NCBI GenBank assembly: GCA_009377495.1
Contig: WHTZ01000043.1
Location: 1-53,303 of the forward strand
Direction: 5' to 3'
DNA length: 53,303 bases
From: Luteitalea sp.
GTDB lineage: Bacteria > Acidobacteriota > Vicinamibacteria > Vicinamibacterales > Vicinamibacteraceae
This document shows, in pieces, positions 26,653-35,999 of this stretch. How positions within the stretch are numbered: position 1 is the first letter of the stretch; each line of letters starts with the position of its first letter. The position numbers and the translations under genes were made by a program. The notes below the pieces were generated by a model. That model ran no database searches. It was given only the letters and a program-made list of their open reading frames with translations, and had not been told where the DNA came from.

Positions 26653-29600
26653 GCCAAGAGGTGCATTCGTCTCTCTGGCCGCAGCGCTCGTGGTGCTGTC
26701 TGTGAGCGCATCAACGGTCCGTGCTCAAGTGACTCGTGGCTCCCTGGTGGGCACGGTCACCGACGAATCGGGAACAGTGGTGCCAGGTGCCCAGGTCGAA
26801 CTGGGGGCTGTCGAGACAGGGGTCCTCCGCGTGACCACGACCAGCGCCCATGGTGACTACACGTTCACGAGCGTCGATGCGGGAACCTATCGGCTCACGA
26901 TTTCTGCCGATGGATTCAAGACGAGCACGATCGCTGGCATCCGGTTGCTGGTCGACCAGACAGCACGAGTCGATGCGACCTTGCAGGTCGGCGACGTGGT
27001 GACCGAGGTTGAGGTCACGGCCCCGACGCCCGTCGTGCAGTCCGAGCGATCGGAGGTAGGAAGCGTCGTCGACGGTCCCCAGATCGCGAACATGCCGCTG
27101 AACGGACGGGGAGATATCTATTCCCTATTGGCGCTGGCGCCGGGGGTCCAGCGGTCGAGCTCCAACCCGCTGATTTCGGGCGGTACGTGGGTGGGAGCCA
27201 CCAACATGACGGTCGATGGAGTGAATGCGAACGACGTCGGCAACGGCAGGCTCGTGGGACCGATTCCTTCGATCGACGCCATCGGTGAGTTCAAAGTGAT
27301 TGCCAACGGCGCCTCGGCTGAGTACGGCTCTGGCGGGGCGCAGATTGTCGCGGTCACGAAGAGCGGCAGTAACGAGTTCCATGGGAGCGCGTTTGCCTTC
27401 AATCGGGACCGCGCCCTTTCCGCGAAGAATTTCTTCGCGACGGATCTTCCCAAACCACCATTCAGTCGCAACGAGTTCGGAGGTTCTCTCGGCGGACCCG
27501 TTGTCCGCAACACACTGTTCTTCTTCGGCAGCTACGAGGGCCTGCGCCTCCGACAGTCGGACACGGGCGTTCGCTCCATGCCCACCGCGGCCCTGCGGTC
27601 CGGTGACTTTAGCGGGCTGCCAGCCATTACCGATCCGCTGTCGGGTGAGCCCTTCCCCAACAACCGGATTCCCGCGAGCCGGATCAGTCCGGTTGCCACG
27701 GAGTTGCTCGAGTTTGCCTCCGATCCAAACACGGCGGGTACGGGAGCCGCCGGCCTGGGGGATAACCTTCTCATCACGCTTCCCCGCCGGGAGAACATGG
27801 ACCGCTATTCGGGTCGTGTCGATTACGAGGTGACACCAAGAGATCGTGTGACAGGACGTTACTACCACGTGAATAACGGTCCCTTTGTCTCTCCTGGTTC
27901 GAATGCAACAGACAAGTTCGGGAACTGGGGAGGGTTCGGAATCGCCACGCGCAACCTTGGTGCATCTTATCTGCGTGTGATCTCGCCTTCGGTGATTAAC
28001 GAGATTCGGTTCGGATTCAATCAAGAGGAGAATTTTCGGACTCCACAAAATTCCGACTACGATCCGAGCACCGTGATCCCCGGCCTGATCTCTCCGGTGG
28101 AGGGTCTTGGCGGGCTGCCGACCGTGAATATCACTGGCTTTACAGGCTTCTTCGACGTGCCCGGTTCGGGTGACATCAAGCGGACCTATCAGGTCATGGA
28201 CACCGTGACCTGGACGCATGAACCGCATACCATCAAGGCGGGATTCGAGTTCATGCGGGCGTCCGCGTTCAATTTTCAGAATCCACCGCCCTATCGCGGG
28301 CAGTTCAACTTTGACGGCAGATACAGCGGCCATCCCTTCGCAGATTTCCTGCTCGGTTGGCCGTCAGCGACCGGGCGGGTGAGTAAGAACGTCGAGGCCG
28401 AACCGCTGAACAACCGCTGGGCGGCTTACGTACAAGACGACTGGTCGGTGCTCCCCAACCTCACGCTCAACCTCGGTCTGCGGTATGAATATGCCAGCCC
28501 GTTGCAGAACGCTCGCGGAGACATGTCCAACTTCTACCCCGATCTCAATCAGATCGTGGTTCTGTCCGGGACACCGGATTCCCGGCTGTTGGAGCTGCTC
28601 CCTGTGGTCCTCGGCTCTGAGGTCGGACTGGACGCCTCGAACTACATCAACAAGGACCTGAACAATGTCGCGCCGCGCCTGGGGTTCGCCTACCGGCCTC
28701 TGGGCTCCTCGCGATTCGTCGTCCGCTCGAGCTACGGAATCTACTACAACGTCATCAGCAACTATAGTCAGCTTTTCATGGCGGTGAACCCGCCATTCCT
28801 GGTCACTGAGTCGTTCGAGCCGGCGCCCGGACCTGTTCCCTCGCTGACGTTCGAGAATCCGTTTCCCGGTCAGGGCAATATTCCAACCAGCCCCGGCATC
28901 AACGCGGTTTCCCAGGACCGGCGTAGTCCGTATCACCAACAGTGGAACCTCACGCTGGAGTACGAGCTACTCCCCAATACCGCGGTTCGCGCATCCTATG
29001 TCGGCAACAAGGGAACCCATCTGGAACGGAACTTCAATTTGAACGACCCGGAGCCGGCCCCAGAGGAGATCCAACCGCGGCGGCCATTCCAGCCTTGGGG
29101 ATCGATCAGCTACACGGAATCCGGCCGCAGCTCCATTACGCACCAACTGCAGCTCGGCGCTCTGCGCCGTCTCTCGGGAGGACTGGCGTTTCAGCTCGAG
29201 TATCAATTCACCCGGGCGCTGGGCGAACAGGTCTATGGCCAGCCACCGCTGGACAATCGCAACACGCGGCTGGACCGCGGCAACCTGGACTTCATCCGTC
29301 GGCACGTGGCGACGGCAAACTACATTTACGAGCTGCCCTTCGGAAACGGCAAGCGCTGGGGGTCGTCGATGAGCGGCATCGGCGAAGCGTTGTTTGGTGG
29401 GTGGAGACTGGTTGGCATCATGAGCGTAAGCAGCGGTCAGCCGTATTCGGTCACCTTTACCAGCCGAGTGCTCGGCTGGCCGAGTGGCCGCGCGGATATC
29501 GTCGGCGATCCCCAACCGGCCAATCAGACCATCGACCAGTGGTTTGATCCGGCGGCTTTCGCCGAGCCCGCGGAGTTCACGTACGGGAATTCGGCACGCA

Positions 29601-29827
29601 ATATGCTGTTTGGGCCGGGATTCTTTAGCTGGGATGCGGGACTGTTCAAGAGCACGCAGCTCACCGAAAGCCTACGCATGGAGGTCCGGGCGGAGTTCTT
29701 CAATCTCCTCAATCATGCCAACTTCGATCTTCCGGCCAACAGCATCAGCGAGCCAGATGAGGTCGGCCGGATCACCTCTGCGGCAGACGGCCGAACCATC
29801 CAGTTCGGCGTGAAGCTTCTCTTCTAA
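26645..29827 (+). CDS. TonB-dependent (Oar-like) outer-membrane receptor of the NanEK locus
   Basis: A 1060-residue protein starting at 26645 with AAGGAG eight bases upstream. Signal peptide residues about 1-27 (FVSLAAALVVLSVSASTVRA). Carboxypeptidase-regulatory domain about 30-115 (GSLVGTVTDESGTVVPGAQV ... GTYRLTISADGFKTS). Plug with MTVDGVNANDVGN, IDAIGEFKVIANGASAEYGS and AQIVAVTKSGSNEFHG. The barrel contains FGGSLGGPVVRNTLFFFGSYE and ends in GRTIQFGVKLLF with a terminal Phe. Overlap with the regulator and the 13-base gap to the following gene place it in a three-gene operon. It presumably imports the oligosaccharide whose monomers the RhaT-like permease and NanEK handle. Confidence 0.93.
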   Translation: MCEPRGAFVSLAAALVVLSVSASTVRAQVTRGSLVGTVTDESGTVVPGAQVELGAVETGVLRVTTTSAHGDYTFTSVDAGTYRLTISADGFKTSTIAGIRLLVDQTARVDATLQVGDVVTEVEVTAPTPVVQSERSEVGSVVDGPQIANMPLNGRGDIYSLLALAPGVQRSSSNPLISGGTWVGATNMTVDGVNANDVGNGRLVGPIPSIDAIGEFKVIANGASAEYGSGGAQIVAVTKSGSNEFHGSAFAFNRDRALSAKNFFATDLPKPPFSRNEFGGSLGGPVVRNTLFFFGSYEGLRLRQSDTGVRSMPTAALRSGDFSGLPAITDPLSGEPFPNNRIPASRISPVATELLEFASDPNTAGTGAAGLGDNLLITLPRRENMDRYSGRVDYEVTPRDRVTGRYYHVNNGPFVSPGSNATDKFGNWGGFGIATRNLGASYLRVISPSVINEIRFGFNQEENFRTPQNSDYDPSTVIPGLISPVEGLGGLPTVNITGFTGFFDVPGSGDIKRTYQVMDTVTWTHEPHTIKAGFEFMRASAFNFQNPPPYRGQFNFDGRYSGHPFADFLLGWPSATGRVSKNVEAEPLNNRWAAYVQDDWSVLPNLTLNLGLRYEYASPLQNARGDMSNFYPDLNQIVVLSGTPDSRLLELLPVVLGSEVGLDASNYINKDLNNVAPRLGFAYRPLGSSRFVVRSSYGIYYNVISNYSQLFMAVNPPFLVTESFEPAPGPVPSLTFENPFPGQGNIPTSPGINAVSQDRRSPYHQQWNLTLEYELLPNTAVRASYVGNKGTHLERNFNLNDPEPAPEEIQPRRPFQPWGSISYTESGRSSITHQLQLGALRRLSGGLAFQLEYQFTRALGEQVYGQPPLDNRNTRLDRGNLDFIRRHVATANYIYELPFGNGKRWGSSMSGIGEALFGGWRLVGIMSVSSGQPYSVTFTSRVLGWPSGRADIVGDPQPANQTIDQWFDPAAFAEPAEFTYGNSARNMLFGPGFFSWDAGLFKSTQLTESLRMEVRAEFFNLLNHANFDLPANSISEPDEVGRITSAADGRTIQFGVKLLF

Positions 29828-29840
29828 ATGAAATCACGAC

Positions 29841-32000
29841 ATGATGATTCATGGAATCGTCGCCGCGGCGCTTGCGGTCTGGCAGGCCATGTCAACCGCC
29901 GCGCCGAGGCCGCTCGTGATCGCCGCCCGTCCCGACAATGATCTGTATGAGGCGATACTGGCGGCGGACGGTGCCGTCGCACGCTACGACACGGCCGAGG
30001 AAGCCATCGCCCAGGCCCCGCAAAACGCGGCCGTGTTGCTGCTCGCCGACGAGTACCCCGAAAGGACCCTCTCCCTCACTGATTCGCACCTCGCTCGGGC
30101 CACCGCAAAGAAACTGCGGCTATACATTGAATATCCCTCGTCTGTGCCGGGCCTGAAATTCGGGCCGCCGCGCTCTGTCGAACACGAACGCGTTGTCGTA
30201 ACCAGCGACGTCCTGGCGCCACAGTTGCCCCGTCTCGCCATTCTGTCGGTGCACCAAGCGAAGTTCATCCCAGTCGAAGCGGTAGCGGGTGACTTGGCGT
30301 TGGCGCACGTGGCTGGCTTCGAGACCGCTGTCTACGGCCTGCCGAGAGACGGCGTGTATCCTCTGTTGTTTCGCCATCCGCACGCCGCCGCCCTCGTGGC
30401 GACCACGAAGCTGAGCCAGTTCGTGACGGCGCGCTACGCGCCACCCGAAGCCTGGGACAGCGTCTGGAAGCACATCCTGGCTTGGCTGACAGAGAGCGAC
30501 AACCCTCCTGAGCTCGCCTGGAAGCCGTCGGTCCGGCCTTCGTTTGGACCCGATGAGACGCTGCCAGCGGACGCGGAGAAACAGGCAATACGCCGAAGTA
30601 TGGACTGGTTCGCAGCCGCCCGCCTGTTGATAGATCCATCGTGGCAACACAAGGTTGACCAAGCCGCCGGTAAGGAGCGGGTAGGTCCGGGGCCCCGCGC
30701 ACACTGGAGAGCTGGCGATGGGAGCGACGGCGTCCTCGAGGGATTTTCCAGCAACATTCAACCCGATGGCAGCCAGTGGGTCAGATGGGACCGGCGCAGC
30801 GATTGCATCGGCGAAGTAGCTGGAGCGTACGCGCTTGCCGGCCGACTGAGCGACGACACACGATACGCCACGTCCGCCCGAAAGCTCCTCGACTTCCTGT
30901 ATTTCAACTCCTCGCTCGCAGGCGGGCCCCGTGGCGACCCCAAGAGTCCGTCGTTTGGACTGTTAGGGTGGTTCCTGCCGACCGGAACGAGCGTTTATTA
31001 CGGAGACGACAACGCTCGAGCGCTGCTCGGAACCATGCTGGCCGCGGCGGCGCTCGGTTCGGACCGCTGGGACGACGCCCTGTTGCGGTCTCTCCTGGCC
31101 AACCTGCGAACAACGGGCCGGCTCGGGTTTCGAGGGAACCGTATCGAGGAAGACGATCTGCAAGAGCACGGCTGGCCACACTACTTCGAGAGCGACCGAG
31201 TTCACTATGCGCCGCACTACGAGGCATATGCATGGGCCGCGTACCTGTGGGCCTACAAGAGGACAGGCTACGAGCTGTTTCTGGAACGGGCGCGGCAAGC
31301 CATCAGCATGACGATGGAAGCGTACCCGGACCGGTGGCGGTGGCAAAACGGAATCCAGCAGGAGCGAGCACGCATGCTTCTGCCCTTGGCTTGGCTCGTG
31401 CGCCTGGAAGACACGCCGGAGCACCGCGCCTGGCTCCAGCTCATTGCGCGGGACCTTCTCGCGCTGCAGGATGAGTCCGGCGCGATTCGCGAAGCCGTCG
31501 GTTCAGCGGAGCAGGGACATTACGCGCCGCCGAAGACGAATGAGGAGTACGGCAAGTCAGAGGCCCCTCTCATTCAGAAGAACGGTGACCCGGTGACCGA
31601 CCTGCTCTATACCAGCAACTTCGCCTTCCTCGGTCTGCACGAGGCGGCTGCTGCGACCGGTGAGGCGTCGTATCGCGAGGCGGCCGACCGGCTGGCGCAG
31701 TACTTATGCCGCATCCAGGTCTCTTCGGAGCGACATCCCGAACTGGACGGCGCCTGGTTCCGAGCCTTTGACTTCGGCCGGTGGGCGTATTGGGCCAGCA
31801 ACGCGGACCATGGGTGGGGAGCGTGGTCCATCGAGACCGGGTGGACGCAGGGATGGATCACGGCGGTGCTCGCCCTCCGGCAGATGAGCACCTCGGTGTG
31901 GGACATCACGGCCGAAAGTAGGGTTGCCGCCAATGCCGAAAGGCTGATCACCGAGATGATGTCTGCCCGTGGCGTAGGCGAGGGGAAAGGTCGGCGCTAA
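29841..32000 (+). CDS. Large secreted protein of unknown function, predicted (alpha/alpha)-barrel with N-terminal alpha/beta domain
   Basis: A 719-residue protein I cannot assign to a family. Residues 1-20 are signal-like (MMIHGIVAAALAVWQAMSTA). Residues about 22-215 look like an alpha/beta (glutamine-amidotransferase/ThuA-like) domain: PLVIAARPDNDLYEAILAAD, QNAAVLLLADEYPERTLSLT, RLRLYIEYPSS-type strands and PLLFRHPHAAALVATTKLSQF. Residues about 255-695 have the helix-pair rhythm of a six-hairpin barrel: SDCIGEVAGAYALAGRLSDD, DNARALLGTMLAAAALGSDR, HYEAYAWAAYLWAYKRTGYE, TSNFAFLGLHEAAAATGEAS, with aromatic- and acid-rich loops (GIEEDDLQEHGWPHYF-type) suited to a sugar site. It may be a glycosidase, lyase or epimerase acting on the receptor's substrate. 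Last gene of the regulator-receptor operon. Confidence 0.7.
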   Translation: MMIHGIVAAALAVWQAMSTAAPRPLVIAARPDNDLYEAILAADGAVARYDTAEEAIAQAPQNAAVLLLADEYPERTLSLTDSHLARATAKKLRLYIEYPSSVPGLKFGPPRSVEHERVVVTSDVLAPQLPRLAILSVHQAKFIPVEAVAGDLALAHVAGFETAVYGLPRDGVYPLLFRHPHAAALVATTKLSQFVTARYAPPEAWDSVWKHILAWLTESDNPPELAWKPSVRPSFGPDETLPADAEKQAIRRSMDWFAAARLLIDPSWQHKVDQAAGKERVGPGPRAHWRAGDGSDGVLEGFSSNIQPDGSQWVRWDRRSDCIGEVAGAYALAGRLSDDTRYATSARKLLDFLYFNSSLAGGPRGDPKSPSFGLLGWFLPTGTSVYYGDDNARALLGTMLAAAALGSDRWDDALLRSLLANLRTTGRLGFRGNRIEEDDLQEHGWPHYFESDRVHYAPHYEAYAWAAYLWAYKRTGYELFLERARQAISMTMEAYPDRWRWQNGIQQERARMLLPLAWLVRLEDTPEHRAWLQLIARDLLALQDESGAIREAVGSAEQGHYAPPKTNEEYGKSEAPLIQKNGDPVTDLLYTSNFAFLGLHEAAAATGEASYREAADRLAQYLCRIQVSSERHPELDGAWFRAFDFGRWAYWASNADHGWGAWSIETGWTQGWITAVLALRQMSTSVWDITAESRVAANAERLITEMMSARGVGEGKGRR

Positions 32001-32099
32001 ACAGGACGATTGTCGTTTCCCACATTTGCGAGTAATGGCTTTACCAGTTGACTAGCCACACCGTTATGTAGCGAAATTCCAACGAAACGGTGCTGCCGA

Positions 32100-33062
32100 G
32101 CGGCAGAAGCGGTCCGCAGGTTCCCGATCAATTCGAACCAGCTCATTGCGGACGAGGTGACAGCGGCATGCCGCGACGACTACATCCGCCGTAACGGTCT
32201 CGGCAACTCCTGCAACGATCCCATCGCCAATCCCTTCCAGCCAGCCGACGGTCTGCTGATTCCGTTCGGTGGCCAGCTCGGGAACGCGACCATTCCACGG
32301 AACATCACGTTGCAGCAGTATCCGTTGATCCAGGACGGCGGTCTTTCAGCAACGGTTGGCTATTCCGATTACCATGCCCTGCAGCTCAATGTGGGCCGAT
32401 CGTTCCACGACGGCCTGCAGTTCAACGCGAACTACGTCTGGTCGAAGAGCCTCGACTTCAATCAGTCCGAAGCGCAGACGAACGGCTTTGCCGACAATTT
32501 TGGTTATCAAGGTGGCCAGCTCGATCTGCGAGACCTCGACAACAACCGGCGACCCGCTCCGACCGACGTGTCGCATCGCTTCGTGCTCTCCTTCTTGTAC
32601 GAGCTCCCATTCGGTCGAGACAAGCCGTTCGCCGCGAACCCAGGCCTCGTGAGCGCGATCGTCGGCGGATGGCGGCTCGCCGGAGCCTACGTGCTTCAAA
32701 GCGGGACGCCGCTCGCGATCAGCGGCGTCAACAGCGGCTCCGCAAACGGCAGGAGCATTCGTGCCGAGGGCGTACCGCTCGAGGTGCCAACGGAGCTTCA
32801 GGGGTGGTACGACGGCGACACGACGGTGACGCTGCCGAGCGGCCGCCAGATCACCCCGTGCGCGAACTGCTTCCTGAAATACAACCCAGACGCCTGTCAA
32901 GGCAACGTCCTGCAACTGCCGGACGGCACTTTCGTGAGTGACATCTTCTGGTTCGGCGACGCAGCAACGTCCTACACGGATGTTCGCAGCAACGGCATCA
33001 ACAACCTCAATCTCAGCCTTGAAGTTCTGCCGAACACCTCGACAATATCGATCAGAGCGCTT
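32100..33062 (+). pseudogene. TonB-dependent receptor fragment, truncated at both ends
   Basis: Only the distal part of an Oar-like beta-barrel survives. In frame: NSNQLIADEV, then GLGNSCNDPIANPFQPA, GYSDYHALQLNVGRSFHDGL, QFNANYVWSKSLDFNQSEAQ, VSHRFVLSFLYELPFGRDKP, GWRLAGAYVLQSGTPLAISG and INNLNLSLEVLPNTSTISIRAL. It breaks off about 40 residues before a normal barrel end, and the frame then runs into the antisense 3' end of the permease gene (33072). There is no signal, regulatory domain or plug. The open frame continues to 33158 only by reading the permease's complement. No gene is seen in 32001-32099. Confidence 0.85.
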
Positions 33063-33071
33063 TACCCAACG

Positions 33072-35789
33072 CTACTCGTGCCTCAACGCCGTGACCGGAT
33101 CCACCCTGGCGGCGCGGCGAGCTGGCAGGTAGCTTGCGAGCGCCGCAACTGCTGTTAGCACGCCTGCCGCGGCCATCATGCCGGACGGATCATGAGGCTC
33201 GAGACCGTAGAGGAGCGCACCCGCGCTTCTCCAGACCAGGAGCGATAAGAGGAAACCGGCAACAAGACCGATCGCCAGCACCGAGCCGGCGTCCTGCATG
33301 ACGAGCCTCACGACCTGGTACGGCCGCGCGCCGAGTGCAAGACGCACGCCCATCTCGTTGCGCCGTCTCACCACGACGTAGGAGAGCACACCGTAGAGGC
33401 CGATGGTGGCCAGCGCCACCGCCACGATGCCAAAGAAGGCAGAGAGCGCTGCCATCAACCGTTCCCGCACAAGGCTCTGCCGGATCCGCGTCTGGAGTAC
33501 GTGGAACTCCAGCGTGACCTCGGGAGCAAGCTCACCGACGCGCTGCCTCACCGCCGCTACCACGTCGGCAGTTGGCGCAGAGGAGCGGATGAGCATCGCC
33601 GTCCACAACTCTGGGCTCGGGTGCTGCGATGCGGGGATGAACGCAATGGGCGGTATCTCGTCCCGCAGGTCGGCGTACTTCGTGTCCCTCACGACGCCGA
33701 CAATCTCATACGCCGTTTCTGGGTAATTCGGCTCTGGGTTGGTGCGAACGGTCTTGCCAATCGGGTCGTCGCCCGCGAGGAACGTGTCGGCGAACGTTTC
33801 GTTGACCAGGACCACTCTCGGGGACTGTGCCGTGTCTCGCCGGTCGAAATTGCGGCCCGTCAGCAGCGCGATCTCCATCGTTTCCAAGTATTCAGGGCTC
33901 ACCCACGTGAATCGTGCGTCTCGTGTGCGCTCTCCGCTCGCACCGGCCACCCGTACGATAAGCGACCAAATCGAGCCGCTCAAAGGGGCGTTGGTCGTTG
34001 TGGCTGCGGACTTGACGAGCGGGCTCGCCTGCACTCGCGCCAGCATCTGTTGTTTGAATGGCTCGCGGCGTTCTTTGGGAAGGTCCAGAGGCGCCAGGCT
34101 CACGAACGCGACCACCACACCGTCTTGCCGAAATCCGGGGTCGAGCGTAACGAGGTTGTGGAAAGTCCGCATGAACAGGAGCGCGCCAACGAGCAGGACC
34201 AGCGACACGGCGATCTGAGACACTACGAGCATCCGCTGAAACCGACGCCGCTCGCGGCCTGCAGTGAGCGTCTGGCCTCCGGCCTTCATGGCGGATCCTG
34301 GCTCCGTCCGCGATGATCGCAACGCTGGGATCAGGCCGAAGATGACACATGCCAGCATCGCTACGGCAGCCGTGAAGGCGAGGACGCGCCAATCCAGGGT
34401 CAGGTCGAGCTCTACGGCATCCGCTCCCGTGCTCAACAACCACACGATGCCCTTGCTCGAGGCCCGCGCGAGACCGACAGCAAATGCTGCGCCGATGATG
34501 GCGAGCAGCAGGCTCTCGGCGAGCAGCTGCCGCACCAAGCGGCCGCGCGAGGCTCCGAGCGCCAGGCGTACGGCGAATTCGCGTTCTCGCGCCGTCGCAC
34601 GCGCCAGCATGAGGTTGCCGAGATTGGCGCAGGCGATCAACAAGATTAGCGCCGTCATCCCGAGAAGCAACCAGAGCGCGGTATCGTATGTCCTGCGAAG
34701 CGCGCTGACGCCGGTTGCTGCCGGGACGGCCTCCAGTCGGAGCTCGCGATACTTCTCGACGATCGGTTCTGTATACCCCGTGAGCGCCGTTGCCTCGAAG
34801 AGCCCCGGGGAGATTGCCGCCACATGCTCGGAGGCCTGCGTGAGCGTCCAGTCTGGCCTCACTCGGCCGATGACTCTCAGCCACCACACGTCGCGCCTGT
34901 CGAGTATGTCGCCCCACAGCGCTTGCGCACAGAGGGGGAGCGCCACATCGAAGCTCTTCCCGACTTCGAGCCCAAAGAAGGTCGCGGGTGTGACGCCGAT
35001 GACCTCGAACCGTTCGTTCCCGATCGTCACCCTGCGGCCGATAGCCGAGCCCTGACCGCCCAGCCCCTTCTGCCACAATGCATGACTGACCACGATGCCG
35101 GCGGGTTGGCAGCCGCGCCGATCGTCGTCAGGACGGAACAGACGGCCTCTCGCCGGTGTCACGCCTAGAACCGAGAACAGCTCACCGCTCACCCACAAGA
35201 CACGCACGCTCCGCGCCTCGGTACCCTGACCCAAAGGGAACTGATCGTTACCCCACGCAAAGATGCCGGCAAAGGCTCGCTGATGTTGGCGAATCTCCTC
35301 CCAGAGCGGATTCGTGACTTCCGCGTTGTTCCCGGCTCCGAGGCCTAGGCCGGCGGAGCCGGGAACCTGCACCTCGGTCAGCTCCTGCGGGTTCGCCACC
35401 GGCAGGCTCCGCAGACGCACCGCATCGAGCAGTTGAAAGATGGCGGTATTGGCGCCAATCCCGAGGGCAAGCGATAGGAGGGCGACGGCGGTGAAGCCGG
35501 GGTTCGCGCGCAGCGTTCGCGTGGCGTAGCGAAGGTCCTGCATCGTCTGCTCGATGATGTTCACGCGGCGCGCATCGCGACACTCCTCTTTGCGCTGCTC
35601 GACGCCGCCAATCGCTCGGAGCGCCGCAGAGCGTGCCTCTTCCAACGTCGAGCCGCGAGCGATGTGCTCTGCGACTTGTTGCTCGAGGTGATCCCGGATT
35701 TCCTCGTCGAGCTCCGCCTCGACACGGCGACGCCGAAAGAGCGATCTCAGTCGCAAGGGCACCGCATGGAGCCACCGTTCCAGGTGCAT
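33072..35789 (-). CDS. ADOP-type (MacB/FtsX-like) ABC transporter permease
   Basis: A 905-residue permease without an ATPase domain. Residues 1-about 90 are the soluble prefix domain typical of acidobacterial orphan permeases (RRRRVEAELDEEIRDHLEQQVAEHI ... GGVEQRKEECRDARR). A first helix at about 98-125 (AVALLSLALGIGANTAIFQL) is followed by the MacB periplasmic core domain, an FtsX block at about 370-480 (LGMTALILLIACANLGNLML), a second periplasmic domain and a final FtsX block ending in LPARRAARVDPVTALRHE. These proteins form paralogous families in Acidobacteriota; the ATPase partner and cargo are unknown. It overlaps the end of the receptor remnant on the other strand. No PadR gene lies directly upstream. 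Confidence 0.92.
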   Translation of the reverse strand: MHLERWLHAVPLRLRSLFRRRRVEAELDEEIRDHLEQQVAEHIARGSTLEEARSAALRAIGGVEQRKEECRDARRVNIIEQTMQDLRYATRTLRANPGFTAVALLSLALGIGANTAIFQLLDAVRLRSLPVANPQELTEVQVPGSAGLGLGAGNNAEVTNPLWEEIRQHQRAFAGIFAWGNDQFPLGQGTEARSVRVLWVSGELFSVLGVTPARGRLFRPDDDRRGCQPAGIVVSHALWQKGLGGQGSAIGRRVTIGNERFEVIGVTPATFFGLEVGKSFDVALPLCAQALWGDILDRRDVWWLRVIGRVRPDWTLTQASEHVAAISPGLFEATALTGYTEPIVEKYRELRLEAVPAATGVSALRRTYDTALWLLLGMTALILLIACANLGNLMLARATAREREFAVRLALGASRGRLVRQLLAESLLLAIIGAAFAVGLARASSKGIVWLLSTGADAVELDLTLDWRVLAFTAAVAMLACVIFGLIPALRSSRTEPGSAMKAGGQTLTAGRERRRFQRMLVVSQIAVSLVLLVGALLFMRTFHNLVTLDPGFRQDGVVVAFVSLAPLDLPKERREPFKQQMLARVQASPLVKSAATTTNAPLSGSIWSLIVRVAGASGERTRDARFTWVSPEYLETMEIALLTGRNFDRRDTAQSPRVVLVNETFADTFLAGDDPIGKTVRTNPEPNYPETAYEIVGVVRDTKYADLRDEIPPIAFIPASQHPSPELWTAMLIRSSAPTADVVAAVRQRVGELAPEVTLEFHVLQTRIRQSLVRERLMAALSAFFGIVAVALATIGLYGVLSYVVVRRRNEMGVRLALGARPYQVVRLVMQDAGSVLAIGLVAGFLLSLLVWRSAGALLYGLEPHDPSGMMAAAGVLTAVAALASYLPARRAARVDPVTALRHE

Positions 35790-35826
35790 ACGTCAAAACC
35801 TCGGTTCGCTCGACCGCAGCCTTTAT

Positions 35827-35894
35827 GTAGGGCGGCCCTTTAGAGCCGCCTTGATCGGCGGGGCCTTCGCGGGGCTATAAGGCCCCCGTACTAC
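35827..35894. repeat. Two GTAGGG-type palindromes back to back
   Basis: The first copy is GTAG (35827-35830) with stem 35831-35838/35843-35850 around TTTA. The second is inverted: arms GGGGCCTT (35860-35867) and AAGGCCCC (35879-35886), ending GTACTAC (35888-35894), the complement of GTAGTAC. They lie between the two permease genes in the same direction. The rest of 35790-35999 holds no gene; CTCGGT-A-ACCGAG (35914-35926) is a small separate palindrome. Confidence 0.75.
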
Positions 35895-35999
35895 GATTCA
35901 CTATTCTCGGTAACCGAGAGTACTATACAGCTCGCACCTCTCGCTCCGCAAGGGGGTATTAGACGAGGTCTACGAGCTCCTAGATCTTCACGGATCGCG

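Noticed and set aside
33063..33158. C-terminal 31 residues of the receptor-fragment frame
   Set aside because: They are translated from the complement of the permease 3' end and are not receptor sequence.
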